Assembly (NCBI GenBank): GCA_013397455.1
Contig: VYZB01000125.1
Span: 133,453-197,452 of the forward strand
Source of the DNA: Crotophaga sulcirostris
Lineage: Eukaryota; Chordata; Aves; Cuculiformes; Crotophagidae
Length of the DNA stretch: 64,000 nucleotides
Direction of reading: 5' to 3'
Positions within the stretch are counted from its first letter, which is position 1. Each line of letters opens with the position of its first letter. The translations under genes were made by a program, and so were the position numbers. A model generated the notes under the pieces. It saw nothing but the letters and a program-made list of their open reading frames with translations. It made no database searches and was not told where the DNA came from. This document shows positions 12,379 to 24,900 of this stretch, piece by piece.

Positions 12379-13585
12379 CTGTCATCTAAACTACAAAAAA
12401 AAATTATTTTTGAATGCATTTTCTTGGGTTTTAACTGACCTTTCTGAAAATGACTGCAGTGATTCAGCAGCAATGACTTGAGATCATCTAGGCCAGTCAC
12501 CCTCTTGCACACTCCTGGTATCAAAATCACAGCAAACACATTTGTCTGCCTCAAAGCCTTTTATAAGAAGAAATTACCTTCTGGGACCAACGGCATAAAG
12601 TCAGAAGACAGACAGTGCCTGATTACTCATTCACTTTAGGAGGGATTGGTGCTAAACATTCACAGCCACCTAGCTCACATAATTACTGGTTAATTTCCAA
12701 ATATTAAGGATGTCTAAATTAAATGTCACTTACTTACAGAGAACAAAAGCAAGCAGAAAAACTGTGACCTTTTGTAGCATCAATTGGATTCACATGGATG
12801 CAGCCTCCACCAGGACATGGCCACTTTTGTGAGAGACGCTTAGACCACAGGTGCCAGGAGTACTGTTTGCCAGACACAGGCTCTTGACATTCTTAACATT
12901 CAGATGTCTACCTTCCAATTTAATCGATCAAATTATCATCTGATGGACCAACATGGCTATCTGGAGACCCCAAATCCCTCACTTGTCAATACAATTTATC
13001 ACTAGTATTTGAAAAGCAGGCCTCTGTGTATTTTCTCTTAAATAATACATCAATCTCAATCCTTCTGCTTACCATAAGCAAATGACTTCAGTTGTTACTA
13101 TCTGGGCAGTACAACTGCTCTGTTCATAGCATTTGAGGATGCATGGCAGTGCATTTCCAATGGTCCAGGTTGGCTCCACTGACACACACACTAATAATGT
13201 TTTGTTACATAGTCAAACTGTTCAAAGAGAAAACTTCCAAGGATAAGGAGAGTAAATGTGTTGGGCAGAACAACAGTAGCTGTGTAGAAGTGCAGCTGTT
13301 CCAGAAAAACATGCTGAGTTTATGAAGTCCAGCGGTACGGACTCACTTTATTAGAATGTCCCAAACTTAAGCAATGCCGAGTAGCTGGAGTATTTATGAG
13401 CAGAACACAAGTGCGGTCAGGTAAAACGGCTCTTACTGGGTAAAAAAATTTAAAGGCAAGCCATTTGCTATCCAAGAGAACAATAAAGCAGTCCCTGAAG
13501 TACAAATATTTACAAGCAGAAACAAGCTCTGACCTATAAGTTACTGGCAGGCTGTGACCACGGTTTCAAAGAGGTTTCATCTTAC
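12379..13585. other. Non-coding block with a second exon-like segment
   Basis: Most of this stretch shows nothing I can name. At 13347-13435 on the minus strand, an 89-base segment follows a strong acceptor (TTTAAATTTTTTTACCCAG) and ends at AATAAA|GTGAGT. It is open only if the first two bases complete a codon carried over from an upstream exon. Spliced after 13586-13630, it would instead begin with an in-frame TAA. It is therefore either a pseudo-exon or an alternative, possibly frame-terminating, exon. Confidence 0.4.
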
Positions 13586-13630
13586 CAGCTGCTCAGCAGC
13601 AGCAGTTGAAGCAAACTCTTCGGTTCCTAT
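13586..13630 (-). other. Candidate exon 3 of an unrecognised minus-strand gene
   Basis: This 45-base minus-strand segment lies between an acceptor AACAAATTCTTCCAG and a donor CTG|GTAAGA. It is open in one frame only, IGTEEFASTAAAEQL, and is exactly 15 codons long, so it is phase 0 at both ends. The other two frames contain stops. The phase fits the preceding candidate (16974-17030, ends phase 0) and the following one (12353-12378, starts phase 0). I do not recognise the protein. Confidence 0.25.
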
Positions 13631-16600
13631 CTGGAAGAATTTGTTAAAAACTGGTTTTAAAGCTGAAACAGTGTGTGCATTTCTGCAGCTGTACAGCTCT
13701 GTGTAGGTAAAGACAAAAACAGGCTAAGAGATGTGAAAAACACTCATATGAAAATATTTGATGATGATGAGCATACGATTAATGTCAAAGATAACTAGTG
13801 AACTGCATTTTTAGAATTATTTCCCTGTAGCAAATTACCACTCAAACCTCAGAAGTCGAACATAGAAACATAAAATAAATATTATCTAACATTTCCACAG
13901 GCTACATATATATATATATATATAATCAAAAATATTTTTGAACTACACTACCACTGCATCCATATATATATATATATATACACCACGATGTTAAAGAGAA
14001 AACATATGATACACACTTGAACCACCGGAATGGTGGGAAAAATCCTCAAAGCTGCTCTCCATGCGCCATTGAATGAGTTTGTCCTGAATCACTTAATTTT
14101 TTCCTTAAGAAGTTGAGGACCTAGTGGGACTACTGAAGACATGAAATGATGTGCAACTGCAGCAGAGTACTTTGACTCGCACCAAGACTTAGTCTAGAGT
14201 TAAGCTAGTTCAACAATAAAGGATGTCAAAAGAGAGTGAAAAGACCACGTTGCCTATGCTTAACTGACCTGCTCTAAGCATCAGCTCAATGAAGCTGTGA
14301 ATAAAGCCCAAAGTTGGTAGAAGTGTAGAAAATTCAAATAAATATTCAGCAAAATGCAACAATTTATTATTTCTGAGTTGAATTAGAGCAGATAAGGCTA
14401 TCAGGCTTGCTTTTGTAACTGCAGTACTTTGAACAAACTGGTAGTAGCCTGAATGTAAAAAAATATAATTGCAATCAAACAGAGCAAAAGCTCACAGTAG
14501 TGCAAGAGGTAGCTCCTCCTGTTGCACAGCATTCTGGAATGCAAGAGCTACTATCAGCACAGGTTGGCACTAAAATCAGCCATTTCTCTCAGCTCTTCTA
14601 TGCTTGCTGTGAAAAATAATGATCTGTTGATCTTGGTTTGTCATTCAAACTGTGTACCCACTAAGTCGGCATCTGTCTTCTTTGCTGGATCTTCTTCTGT
14701 GATGTTTACCCACTGTCAAAACAAAATAGAAACAAAAATACAAGAAAAAAACTTCTAGAAGTACTTTTAAAGAGAAATCTGTCTTACAGCCCTGACAATA
14801 ATGGCCATCAGAGTTAAAAAAAAAACTCATCCACAAAGAAATCATGACTATGTGATAGGTCTACAAAGAAAAGTATGAATTAAAATTCTGCTTCCAATAT
14901 CAGTGCAATTAAGAGTAGATTTTTTTGCATTTCCATTATGGAAAATGAGTGTGAATGGTTTGTGTTCCGTTGTAAAACAGAAGTTTTCCAAGTAATTCCC
15001 TGTCTGGGGCTATTTTACCTTAGAAGATCTCATACCTTTTCCATAAACACAATGAACAACTCATCTACCCAGCAAAGATGAAAGCCTGATATTTGAAAGT
15101 AATGAAACCACTACAGCTACCTCAAGATACAGTCTAAAAGAAAGGATCACAGCTTCCACTGGCAAAGTCAACATGGCAGGGGTGAGTGCAACAAGCTTTG
15201 GTTTACGTCTGTGTGTCTGAACTATCTGCCCAAGTAGCCTTGTTAAGTTACCAGACCTTTAAAAAAATTGCTGCTGAGCCCGGCTGGGGAAAACCAAGAG
15301 GGGAATGGCCAGTCCTGTGCCTGGGGCAGACAGAGGCAGAAAAAAGGGTGCTCCTGAGTTTGGCTGAGCAAGGGAAGAGCTTTACTTTATTTTACTTGAG
15401 GATTTTGCCTGAATTGGTTTGCTTAAATTAATGAACAGTTCTCTGAAGAGAGGGCCTGAATTAAATCGATTAGCTTATGGGTTTTCAGTTTCCCTAAGTG
15501 GGAGAAGAGAAATCTGTCAAGTACCTTAGCACCTATTAGACCTATGAGGCCAAGAGAATCCCGTCACATCAGTAGGAAGTTGTTACAACTTTCCAAAACC
15601 AGCCAAAAGGGAGTCTCCAAACTGCAAGATATTTGAAGTCAATAGTTTCTTCAGACTTAAATGAAAAAAAATTGAAGTGCATCACAAAAGCACATCAAAG
15701 CATTTCATCTAACCATCAGTGACCTTAACTTCCTTTCCACAGGCCAAAACTGACCTGTATCTTAAAACATTCTGCAGTTCACCGTCACTGAGTAATGATA
15801 AGAAAAGCAAGCCATCTACAGACCAACTTGCAGCAAGAGACAGTTGCAGCAGTAAGACAGAGATTTAAGCCAAGGGCAAGGCAAATGCAGAATACAAACA
15901 GCACTTGACAGGTTTTTCCACATATTCCTGCAATATAATAAGTTCTAGAGAGCAAGAAATGATTGATACCATTTTGCATTTGCCAGTAGTTGGATCTGGG
16001 AGACCAGATTAGAGCAGAGTTGGACCCTGTAGCAGGTCCATGTGGGTGGCCCCACAGACTTTACTCATTTTCAAGGATTACTACCTGGTGCCCTGATCTC
16101 ACTGCAATGCTCCCACCAACTCCCCTTTGTAATTCAATAGCAATCCAAGATGTTCCCATCAGGAAATAGCCACGAGAAAGTCTCTCTATTCCCTGTAGTG
16201 AAGCAGCTACAGAAAATGAAAAATTATCTGTGATGAAGCTGCACAGCATCAGCTTTTAGAGTGGCCTTTCACTACAGAGACCCTCAGTTCACTGAGGTAA
16301 CTAGGGAAGATTCAAACAGGAGAAGGACTTTCATCAGAAAGAATCAACTGAAAGATGGTGTTAAAGGATCCCCTGCTAGTCCTAATTCTTTCCTGCACCA
16401 AAGCTTGGCTCAATTTCTAACTACAAAGAATGTCCTTGGAAATTGCTTCTGATTTAACACTTCAATAACATTCAAAACTTAAGCGTTAGGTACATCACCA
16501 AATACCGAATGTATGTGCACAACTACACAATTGCATAAGAAAAACAGATAACTGACTGAGTAGTGCCAAGGTCATAAATTGTCTCACAAACATCCCCCAA

Positions 16601-16973
16601 TCTGTGCACAAATGACATGTAATTTACATGTTCAAGTGGATTCATTTCTATAGAAATTGAACAAACAGCTAGCTAGCATGAAAGAATGTACTGTAAAGAT
16701 GATTTGCTCCTTCTAAATGCCACAATTGCACCCAGAAATGTGATTCAGCTACCAGGCTAACAAAGGTGTGCAAGATGAGACAGCCCTGCCTAAAGGCAGG
16801 GGACACCTACAGCCCTAACCCTGAAAGCCCTGGCAGTCATACCTCACTGCAGGCAGAAACTCCTCCCAGTACCTGGCACTGGAGATGTGCTTAAGCTTTT
16901 GCAGTATCAGGAAATAAGAGGCAAAAGAATAAACAGCTGGAGACAGCAGAAGATAACAGTGAGACAGACTTAC
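13631..16973. other. AT-rich non-coding block
   Basis: No supportable gene. It contains the paired (AT)n tracts at 13906-13980. A 29-base minus-strand segment at 15036-15064, between TTTGCTGGGTAG and GTATGA, could encode ELFIVFMEK but is too short to call and does not fit the phase of its neighbours. Open frames at 14522-14845, 15186-15431 and 15785-16452 show no known domain. Confidence 0.65.
13906..13980. repeat. Twin (AT)n microsatellites
   Basis: Two alternating AT tracts, 13906-13924 and 13962-13980, are each exactly 19 bases long and separated by 37 bases of unique sequence. Each is self-complementary, and each can pair with the other, so the pair can form cruciforms or a larger stem. 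Confidence 0.95.
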
Positions 16974-17030
16974 TCCATAAAACTTGCAAGTTAAGCCAAA
17001 GAAAGACGGTATCGCTTCAGTTATTTTCAC
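16974..17030 (-). other. Candidate exon 2 of an unrecognised minus-strand gene
   Basis: This 57-base minus-strand segment follows an acceptor AATATTTTCAG and ends at GGA|GTAAGTCTG, a near-consensus donor. It is open in one frame only, VKITEAIPSFFGLTCKFYG, which is 19 whole codons, phase 0 to phase 0. The candidate immediately upstream (17161-17209) also ends in phase 0 and lies only 130 bases away, giving a short intron in avian terms. The peptide looks like ordinary globular protein, but I recognise no family. Confidence 0.28.
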
Positions 17031-17160
17031 CTGAAAATATTTTATTTTCAGTAACACAGCATTTTTTTTGTTTAAGTCTTTTACCATGACATCCCAGAAG
17101 ATTTACAAGAACTCCTTCAAGCTCTCCAGTTCTGGACAGACACTCCACATGTTTACCTAC

Positions 17161-17209
17161 CTTTTGCCCATCTTCCCCCCACAGTGTGGGGGTACCGGAG
17201 GAAGCCTGG
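17161..17209 (-). other. Candidate exon 1 of an unrecognised minus-strand gene
   Basis: This 49-base minus-strand segment lies between an acceptor ATGTCAGTTTTCCAG and a donor CAAAAG|GTAGGT. With one leading spare base it reads QASSGTPTLWGEDGQK and ends in phase 0, matching the start of 16974-17030. It is more GC-rich than its surroundings, as exons in AT-rich introns often are. An earlier exon would have to end with two spare bases. Candidates further right (18876-18952 and 20039-20081) have good splice sites, but I could not join them in phase to this one. Confidence 0.25.
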
Positions 17210-17439
17210 CTGGAAAACTGACATGTTGTTTTGGACAGAGACAGGAGAGTTTTGAGAGACACAGATTTGGGGAAGTTGCAAAAAGCTGCAAGATGTGCCT
17301 GCAAGTGATTTAAATATGGATTTTTTCCCCTAGTTCTCTACCATGTGGCTAGACTATCTATATGAGCGCATTAACAAGTTTTACACGGTGCAGCTGGAGA
17401 ATAGAAGGAGCTTGAGCCAGCCCCTCCTGCCTCACAGAA

Positions 17440-17600
17440 AATACTCTGTCCTCCCTCCATACCGGCAGCAGGGACTTCAACAAAGCGGAGCCAGGGCTGG
17501 CGCTGCCGTGAATCAGCCCTCTGTGCCCAGCTGCCTCGCCAGCCTCAGGGATGCACCCTGTCACACATTCAGACATTCACTCGGCTGCCAACCGCTCCGC
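17440..17600. other. CpG-enriched patch
   Basis: Within AT-rich surroundings this stretch is visibly rich in G+C and carries several CpGs (CCGGCAGC, AAGCGGAG, GGCGCTGCCG, CTCGCC, ACCGCTCCGC). It is too short for a classical CpG island. It could be a small regulatory element, a decayed promoter or part of an unrecognised exon; nothing decides between these. Confidence 0.4.
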
Positions 17601-19513
17601 ATCACCAAGGAGAAAGAAAAAAAAAGTGAAGGGAAGCTTTTATGCTCTTTGCAGTTTAGCCAGTGCCCTGAAAGAGGCAGACGGGGCTCCCAATCCCAAA
17701 GTGTGGCTCCTGGGCACAGGGCAGTGATGAACATCCCAGGAACCTCTTCCACAGCCTAGGCAGGCACGCGTGACTTCTGCCAAGACTATTCATACCAATC
17801 TTCCAGTTTAACATATCTTGCCTTTATGCAAAAATCCTAATTATTGATGGTCTTGATTAGGCCATGTTTTATCGTTAAAATCATTCTAAAGGCACAGGCC
17901 ATTTATCAACTATGAATTTTGAGTTATTGTGAGAAAATTAAATTACTCATTTGATGAGTACATTTATCCTCATATTTCTAGTAAGACTCTAGGAAGGCTT
18001 ATCTAACACCCCTCCCCCTTCCCAATCTCCATTACATCCCAGAGGGAGATAACAAGGCGCATAAAGAATGTGCTCATTGATCAGAAAGAGGGTGGAATCG
18101 TTAACAAGGTTCAGATGGCAGGAGGCACACGCAGGGCCCTAGAGCGCTCTCCACAGAAAGCCTGAAGGAGAATGTTCCTTAAATGCATCAAAAGCAGTCT
18201 GCTATGCCTGGTAATTTGGCTCCCTAGAAAGATATTTCCATGCTAGGCAGGAAAGTTTCCGTCATGAAGGTGAAGGAGCAGAAAGAGATTAATTACCCAG
18301 CTGAAAGAAAGCTGACACTGAAGTTTGCCAGCGCTAAACTCTCCTTTACTATTATACTTTGCCACTAAAATAAATAAGATTTGGTTGGATAGAAACATCT
18401 CCTCTACAAGTTTTTTCTTTCTAGATGATCGAAAATCAGATCCCAGCCTAGATATTTCTTTCAAAGAATACCAGAGTTTTAAGAGCTCCAGGTTCTTATT
18501 TAGACAAAGACAAATGATGGAGGAGTTCAGCCTGCTCCTGACACATCTTTGTGAAACTCACATTGTCCAGAAGGATATGACAACATATCTATGCAGATGT
18601 AATGAAAGATCATTTCACTAATTATGAATGTTAGGGGAGTCATTTTTAGGTGCATTTTAGGTGCATTTTTAGTGACAAAAGTGATTTCTCTATGTTCCCT
18701 CCACACGCCAAAGGGAGAGCCAATCCCTTTCCAACCACAGCTGGAGGTACCTACATTGCTATTTACCTGCTCTCCACAGAGGAGCATTTATTGTGGTTCA
18801 TTCTACAACAGAGATTACCCTCAGAAGATGAGATTATCCCGCTGACTGATGAACCCCACTATTTCAAAGTCTCACCTGCCGTGCAAACAACAGGTGTAGA
18901 CACCCACCAGTGCAATGTAAACCCTTTACCAGAGGATGATACATAATCAATGCTGCACACATAAGAGAAGAATGGGTGAACACTTGTTGACAGGATGCTA
19001 GATAGCAGGTAATCAATATAAGCACACTCATGATTTGCAGATTAATGAAAGTATTTCATGGGAATCCTGATGACAGTGCCCAGGAGCTTCAGATAACAAT
19101 GCAGTATCCTCAAACAAGAGTTAAGGCCATTAGCTTATAAATTACTAAATAAACAAAACCACCAGTATTGCCCAGTATTACTTCTTGAATCATCCAATTT
19201 GTTCCTCTTTACACTGTATAAATGGGTTTGAGGGACTCCCGCTCTCCTTATCTTTTTTATTTTATCTGGCCATCTGTGGTCAGGTGTTAGAGCAGCAAGC
19301 CTGCTTTCTAGGGTAGTTAGCATTAAATGAAACAACAAAAAAAAGGAGACTATCATCAATCACTTTGAAATTGACTCCTTTTGTTTAGAGAGGAAAACAG
19401 AAGACTTAGCAGGAACTGGGAAGTACCAGAGAGGAAGCACAAGTGACTGACTCCATCCCTGCCAGACAACCTTGCCAGCAGCTGAATTAACAAGCAATAT
19501 GGTACTCCTGTAT

Positions 19514-19534
19514 AGTTTAGTTTAGTTTAGTTTA
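19514..19534. repeat. (AGTTT)4 microsatellite
   Basis: Four uninterrupted copies of the pentamer AGTTT are visible. Ordinary simple repeat. Confidence 0.9.
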
Positions 19535-20270
19535 TGAGAAGGGCACATAAATAATTTCACTACTATTACTTTATTCTGAGTTCAGAAAAAATATAACCAA
19601 CTATAACCAAATATAATAGCTTTTGCTATTGTTCTCTACATTTAAAGGATGAAGTTCATAGCTCAACATTTGTAAAAAGCAGCTACGAGTATAACAGCAC
19701 TGAAAGAGCGATGACAACTCAAAAACCTCTGAATGACACAGCAGGATGTTTTTAAAAAGAGATAGATATGCCAAGCAAATACGATTATGGTTGCCAAAAC
19801 TCCATAATTCACTAAAAGCTATTGAAAAAAAACCCCTATGTAATAATAATGCAAAACAAATACATGTACAAACACTTATACAAGCAATATTTACAAGCAC
19901 TGCCATGCTTGTCAGAAGATGAATTTCCATGCTCCAATCACATAATACCAGTAACAAAAGATTACACATCCTTCTCAGAAGGAAAGAATTAGTTCCTACT
20001 GACTCCAATGGTTGCTGATCCCAGAAATCATTGCTTACTTGAGCAGTATTTGCATACACAAATAGTCCCTCACTAACACAGCTGCAGTCCAGCTTCCAAA
20101 TATTAGGTAGCAGAGAGCAAGCATCATGGCTAGGAAAACTGCTGAGATTGCCCCCCACCCTGCTCCTCTTCAGGCAGGAGTCTCTTTTCTCAATTCCAGT
20201 TCCCTTTCTCCTCTTTCTATAGAGAACAAAGGTTCTTCGAGGAGCACAGCTAAAAGTTCTTAGACAAGCT

Positions 20271-20298
20271 AAAAAGAAAGAAAGGGGGGGGGAAAAAG
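20271..20298 (+). repeat. Pure purine tract with a G9 run
   Basis: Twenty-eight consecutive purines made of A/G tetramers, then nine Gs (20284-20292), then A5-G. Such tracts can adopt H-DNA and are prone to sequencing slippage, so the G count should be treated with caution. Confidence 0.8.
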
Positions 20299-21969
20299 CG
20301 TCACCCCTGAGGAAGGCAGAACACTAAAAAAAAAAATTCTTTCATTGAATGATTGGTGCAGCTCTTGTACAGATACCAAGTGAAAAAAAGCACAGCAAGC
20401 TTTTCGTGAGCAAAGGTGATAGAGACAGGTCTCCATTCCAGTGCCCCTGTTCTATATCACACGGTCAAAACAAGTCACAGCCCATCACACAGCCCTGGTC
20501 TGGCAAAGCAGGCACTGCGGATTTAAGATAAGCAGCAGCTTTAGAGATATGGCTTGGCCTGATATCTTTAATATCCATACCTTTGCCAAGTTTTTATAGT
20601 AGTAAGTTGTAATACAGAAAAATTCAAACATCCTATCAAACATAATTATTCATTTCAGAACTGGATGCTAAAGAAAACTAGACTTACACATAGTCTGCAC
20701 AAGAGTACTCTGATATGGGGAACCAACCATAGTTTGCAGAAGCAGATTTAAATTTATGTTATATCATAACGCAAGGTCCTAAAGGCAAACAGGTATAAAG
20801 TAGTATATGTTGAAAATCCTAACATATCAGTCACTACTATTCATTAAGTCTAAAGTTTCCAAGAATTTCTGAGATTCTAGTGGTAATGGCTACTCTAAAA
20901 CTTGTTGATGTTTTTTTCTTGTGGTTGCTCTGAGCAGCTACATTTGGGAGCATCAGGTTTCATTTTCTTTGGCTGTTATTATTTAGAGCAATGGACACAG
21001 CTATGACTAGCAACTGGTCATCACAAGTTTACTTACTGATGTGAATGCAGAACTAAATCAAATATTTTGTGTTCCCTAGATGTTTTTAATAACTTATTCT
21101 AAATATCAGGACAATTATTTCTCAATGAAGTATTTATGTGAAGGTCACAGCAATTAATACGGCATCTTTCCATTATTTCTGCATGCTCCATTTCCTTTGA
21201 GCATGGCAAGTGTGCGAGTTAATCACCTTTCCAGGGCAGCTGGAAGAAAAATGCTGCACCACCATCATACATTCTGGCCACAACTAGTAACTGCACTGAC
21301 AAGAGGATTAACCTGACACAGGCTGATATGAAAGGGAGCGTAGGTGCAGTACGCTGTGCTCTTGGCATGTCAGTGCTGTGTAAATGATTGCCTAAATTAA
21401 TAATTTCTCTTGATTTCATAAAAACCTCAGTGCAATGCTTTTTCAATCCAAATGTATTTTATCTTCAGGCCAGAGACATCAAATCCAGCTGGTACTTGCT
21501 TCTCTTTTTAACCTCTGCATCTTCTATAGTTAATCTTTTCATCCAAAAATACATAGTAAAACCAACTCACACAAAGAAAGTCTGACCAAATTCCTACAAC
21601 CTTTGAGGTCACCAAGCAGTTACAGAGAGCTGATCTCAACTCTTCACAGCAGATGACAAGAAGTTCTATAAGTGTCTGCCATAATGAGCCCTCCAGATAT
21701 TTCAAGTAGCTTGGGCTACCTTTCCAGTCCACAGGATTACTACAGAACAAGGGTGTTTGGCTCTAGACAAAAGTAACATTGCTTTGTACAGAGGCTATGG
21801 GTCTAGAGAGACACAAATAAGAGGCTGAGAACTGACCTTTACAGATTTAATGTTTTGCAAGGTTGTTTTTGAAGGAAGGGGAAATCATTCATTTCAGGTA
21901 ATTAACTTTGGATGCAGCTGTAAAGTTCCACTGATTTCTATTTTCTGTGTGTGCATAATGGGCATGGAA

Positions 21970-21989
21970 GCACGCATGTGTGCGCATGC
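21970..21989. repeat. Alternating purine-pyrimidine tract
   Basis: Twenty bases alternate strictly between purine and pyrimidine and include three CpGs and several TpG/CpA steps. This is the sequence pattern that favours left-handed Z-DNA. It sits in AT-rich sequence with no gene nearby. Confidence 0.75.
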
Positions 21990-24900
21990 TTCCGTGCACA
22001 TACAAGAACAAGGCAAGGGGAATATTTCTCCAATGTGCAGAACTGGTAAAACAGTCTGAAATTTGTCACAACTTGTGGGCCTGCATAACAAACCCAGAAT
22101 CTACAGCTTCTGGAATAACTGTCAGGAGGGAAATGATCTCAGAGGGTTTTGTCATCTTTCCCTTGACAACAGGAACTAATTTTTTGTTATCATTCCCTTT
22201 AACAGACTCTCCTCTCCAGTGCAGGCAGATGAGATGCTTCTTGCAGTGCTGATTATCACCAAGATCCTTGCAGGGGAGGATGCAGCAGAAAACTGTTTCT
22301 TGGCATTTATCCTTTATCTCCTGCCCAGTTCAAGGCCTCTGTTCCCATTCCACAAAATGCCCTTTGCACTTGCTTGCAAACTATCCAAAAGCTATCTGGA
22401 AGCCAGAAAGCCTGGCATAGAGATCCTGTTTTTTTCTCTTATTTTATGGGCACTGAAACTGGTTTTACCTCCTAACAATGAGTAAAACTTTTATTAAGTG
22501 AAAACACAAGGAATTCCTCAGAACACAACACCTTCATTGGAAACATCTTTCTTATTAAGCTTTTAGATATATCAAACAATGCTATAAAAATTTTGGTACA
22601 GGCTACTACAACAGCCTTTGATTTCAGGAATGGTTATATTATTTTTCCTTAACAATTATGTAATCATTTTGCCCATCGCAAGTCAGCTTTCACCCATTCT
22701 TGAAATCTCTTTTCTAGTACACTAAAAATCCAGATCTACACTGCTGGCATCACTAGGTAAGCAAGGGTTTTGCTGGTAATGTGTCTGGAGAACCACGGAT
22801 AACATGTGGTTAAGTAAGACATTTTACAGATTATTTATCATAAGTATACGATAGCTTTCAAACTCACCTGTGAAAACAGCATATGCATGATTTCTACATT
22901 ATGAAGTCAATTTATCATTGTATATTAGTCCTTGTCTACCTCTAACAAATGAGTAGCCTGAGGAAATCAGTGGGACTTTTTTACCTACTTAGAATTAAGC
23001 TTGTCTGTAACTACCTTGACGAATCAGATCTAATGTTTCCTCACTAGAATAGAGACATTACAGAATACATATAAAACAGACTGAACCTGAAAATAAAAGT
23101 TTCAGTTTCATCAATGCCTCAAACAAGTTTATTTACTACATTACATTACTGTTCCTTTAAAGTACAGTACTTAGTGCAACAGGGTGTTGGCCCTGATTGG
23201 GCTTCTGAGACATTACAGCTGTAAGGAAATAAGTAAAGCTGGTTAAAAGAAAAAAAAAACACCACCAAAAACACACTAAAGAGGAAAAAACTAAGGTCTA
23301 TTTCTAAGCCATAACTATGCTAGCAAGGAAGTTAATAAACCTGCCAACAAAACTGGCAACTACACACAAACCCCGATTTCCTATTAATGGAACAGAAAAT
23401 ATTAACTTTTCTACAGAACTTTTAAAAGCTCAACAACGCTCTCTGATACAGTTACATATTTGCAACATAATTAGGTTAGAAAGCCCTGGAGGAAGGTCTT
23501 TCTTTTGTGCCATATTCTATTATGTCCTTACAATAGTCTGCTATAGATTTTTCAGCCACATTTAACTCCCTAAGACTTTTTCAAAAGGTTATTCAGAAAT
23601 AGCTACTTCCACATGCGTAAAACCAAGGAGACCCACCAGACAGCGGGTTCACAATAGCGACCCCAATCAGCGCGCAGGGGAGTTTTAAGCCTGTGCAATG
23701 GGAAATAATGACAGCTGAGAGATGGGCAGATAACGCACCTGCACAGGAAGGCTGCTGGGTGCCCAAAGACACAAGCGAGAGGGCTCAGAGCCCCTAAGCT
23801 GGTCTCAATATTTAAGGACAAAAACAATCATGAAGAATCCATATCACTAGGTTTGTGCACAGGTTTCTATATGCACTTGATAAACGTATGACCTTTATTC
23901 ATAAATCTATGTTTTTACAGTTTGGAAAGTAACCCATTTAAAGCCTTAAAAACATCATCACAGGTCAATCAAGGACCCTGGATAAAAGAAGCAGTCGTTT
24001 TCTTCAGCAACAGCCTACAAAGAGAGTCTCCTCACACAGTAAGTTATACATTCCCAATAAACACTCACCATTCCTCCCAAAACAACACACTGCAAACATC
24101 AGTGGGCACCAAGGGTTTGACTTTTCCAACATCCTTCCGAAAACAGATCCCTACTGCAACCTGCACGCCTGGGAGGGCAGCAGATCACGTTCTCCCCAGA
24201 GTGTCTGGCCAGATGCACTTCTGGTGCTGGGGTTTCCCATGCTTCAGGCACAATATTTCCAAATAAACCAGAGGGGTGAACTACAGCCAGAGAAAGTAAC
24301 AACAAAAAGAACAAACTAAAAGTAGTTACAAGTGAGGTGAGAAGGGGCAAAATAAGCTTACACAGCTATTACTCTGTGCTCTGGTTTTCACAGAGGCAAA
24401 GCACGGCAGCTAAATAATTTCAACCATTAATCTCATGCCTCCATACAAAGCAGTCAGATTTTGTCATTGCCTTTTATTCCACACTGAACTTTCAATTTGT
24501 TGAAGTGCCAATCTTGAGGGCTTTGTGGGAAACCAATGAGGTGAGATTATTCGAGCAATTATGAACAGGAATGACTTGCTGTATTTGATAAACTTGCAAA
24601 CAAAAAAATAATTATGAAAGATAACCCTTTTCATTGTTCAGCAAGAACATCTGTTACTAGCTTTAAATACTAGAGATATAGGCCATCCCTGAGACATGCA
24701 GAAAATGCACACAAGTCTTGTTTTTCAAAATGTATGATACGTTGGCCTTGATCCAACAAAGGATAACTAAAGATTAGCTAACTGCATTAAGCACAGATGA
24801 CTGGACTGTGCTCCACATCTTCCACCGCAATATGTGAGTAACCTGCTAGACTTCCAGTCTCTGAAACAGCCTGGCACACCGTAGATCAAAATAGTCCTAA

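Noticed and set aside
17343..17759. 138-codon plus-strand open frame over a CpG-enriched patch
   Set aside because: Stops are rare in GC-rich DNA. The peptide is unrecognisable and minus-strand frames overlap it. The CpG patch is reported separately.
19601..20158. 185-codon minus-strand open frame, hydrophobic in its middle
   Set aside because: It opens at GTG, has no recognisable domain, and a frame this long is not very surprising in 64 kb. Only a 43-base part (20039-20081) has good splice borders.
24099..24350. Minus-strand frame with a signal-peptide-like leucine/phenylalanine run
   Set aside because: The hydrophobic run coincides with a T-rich tract that looks like a splice acceptor. 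No matching donor or known mature domain follows.
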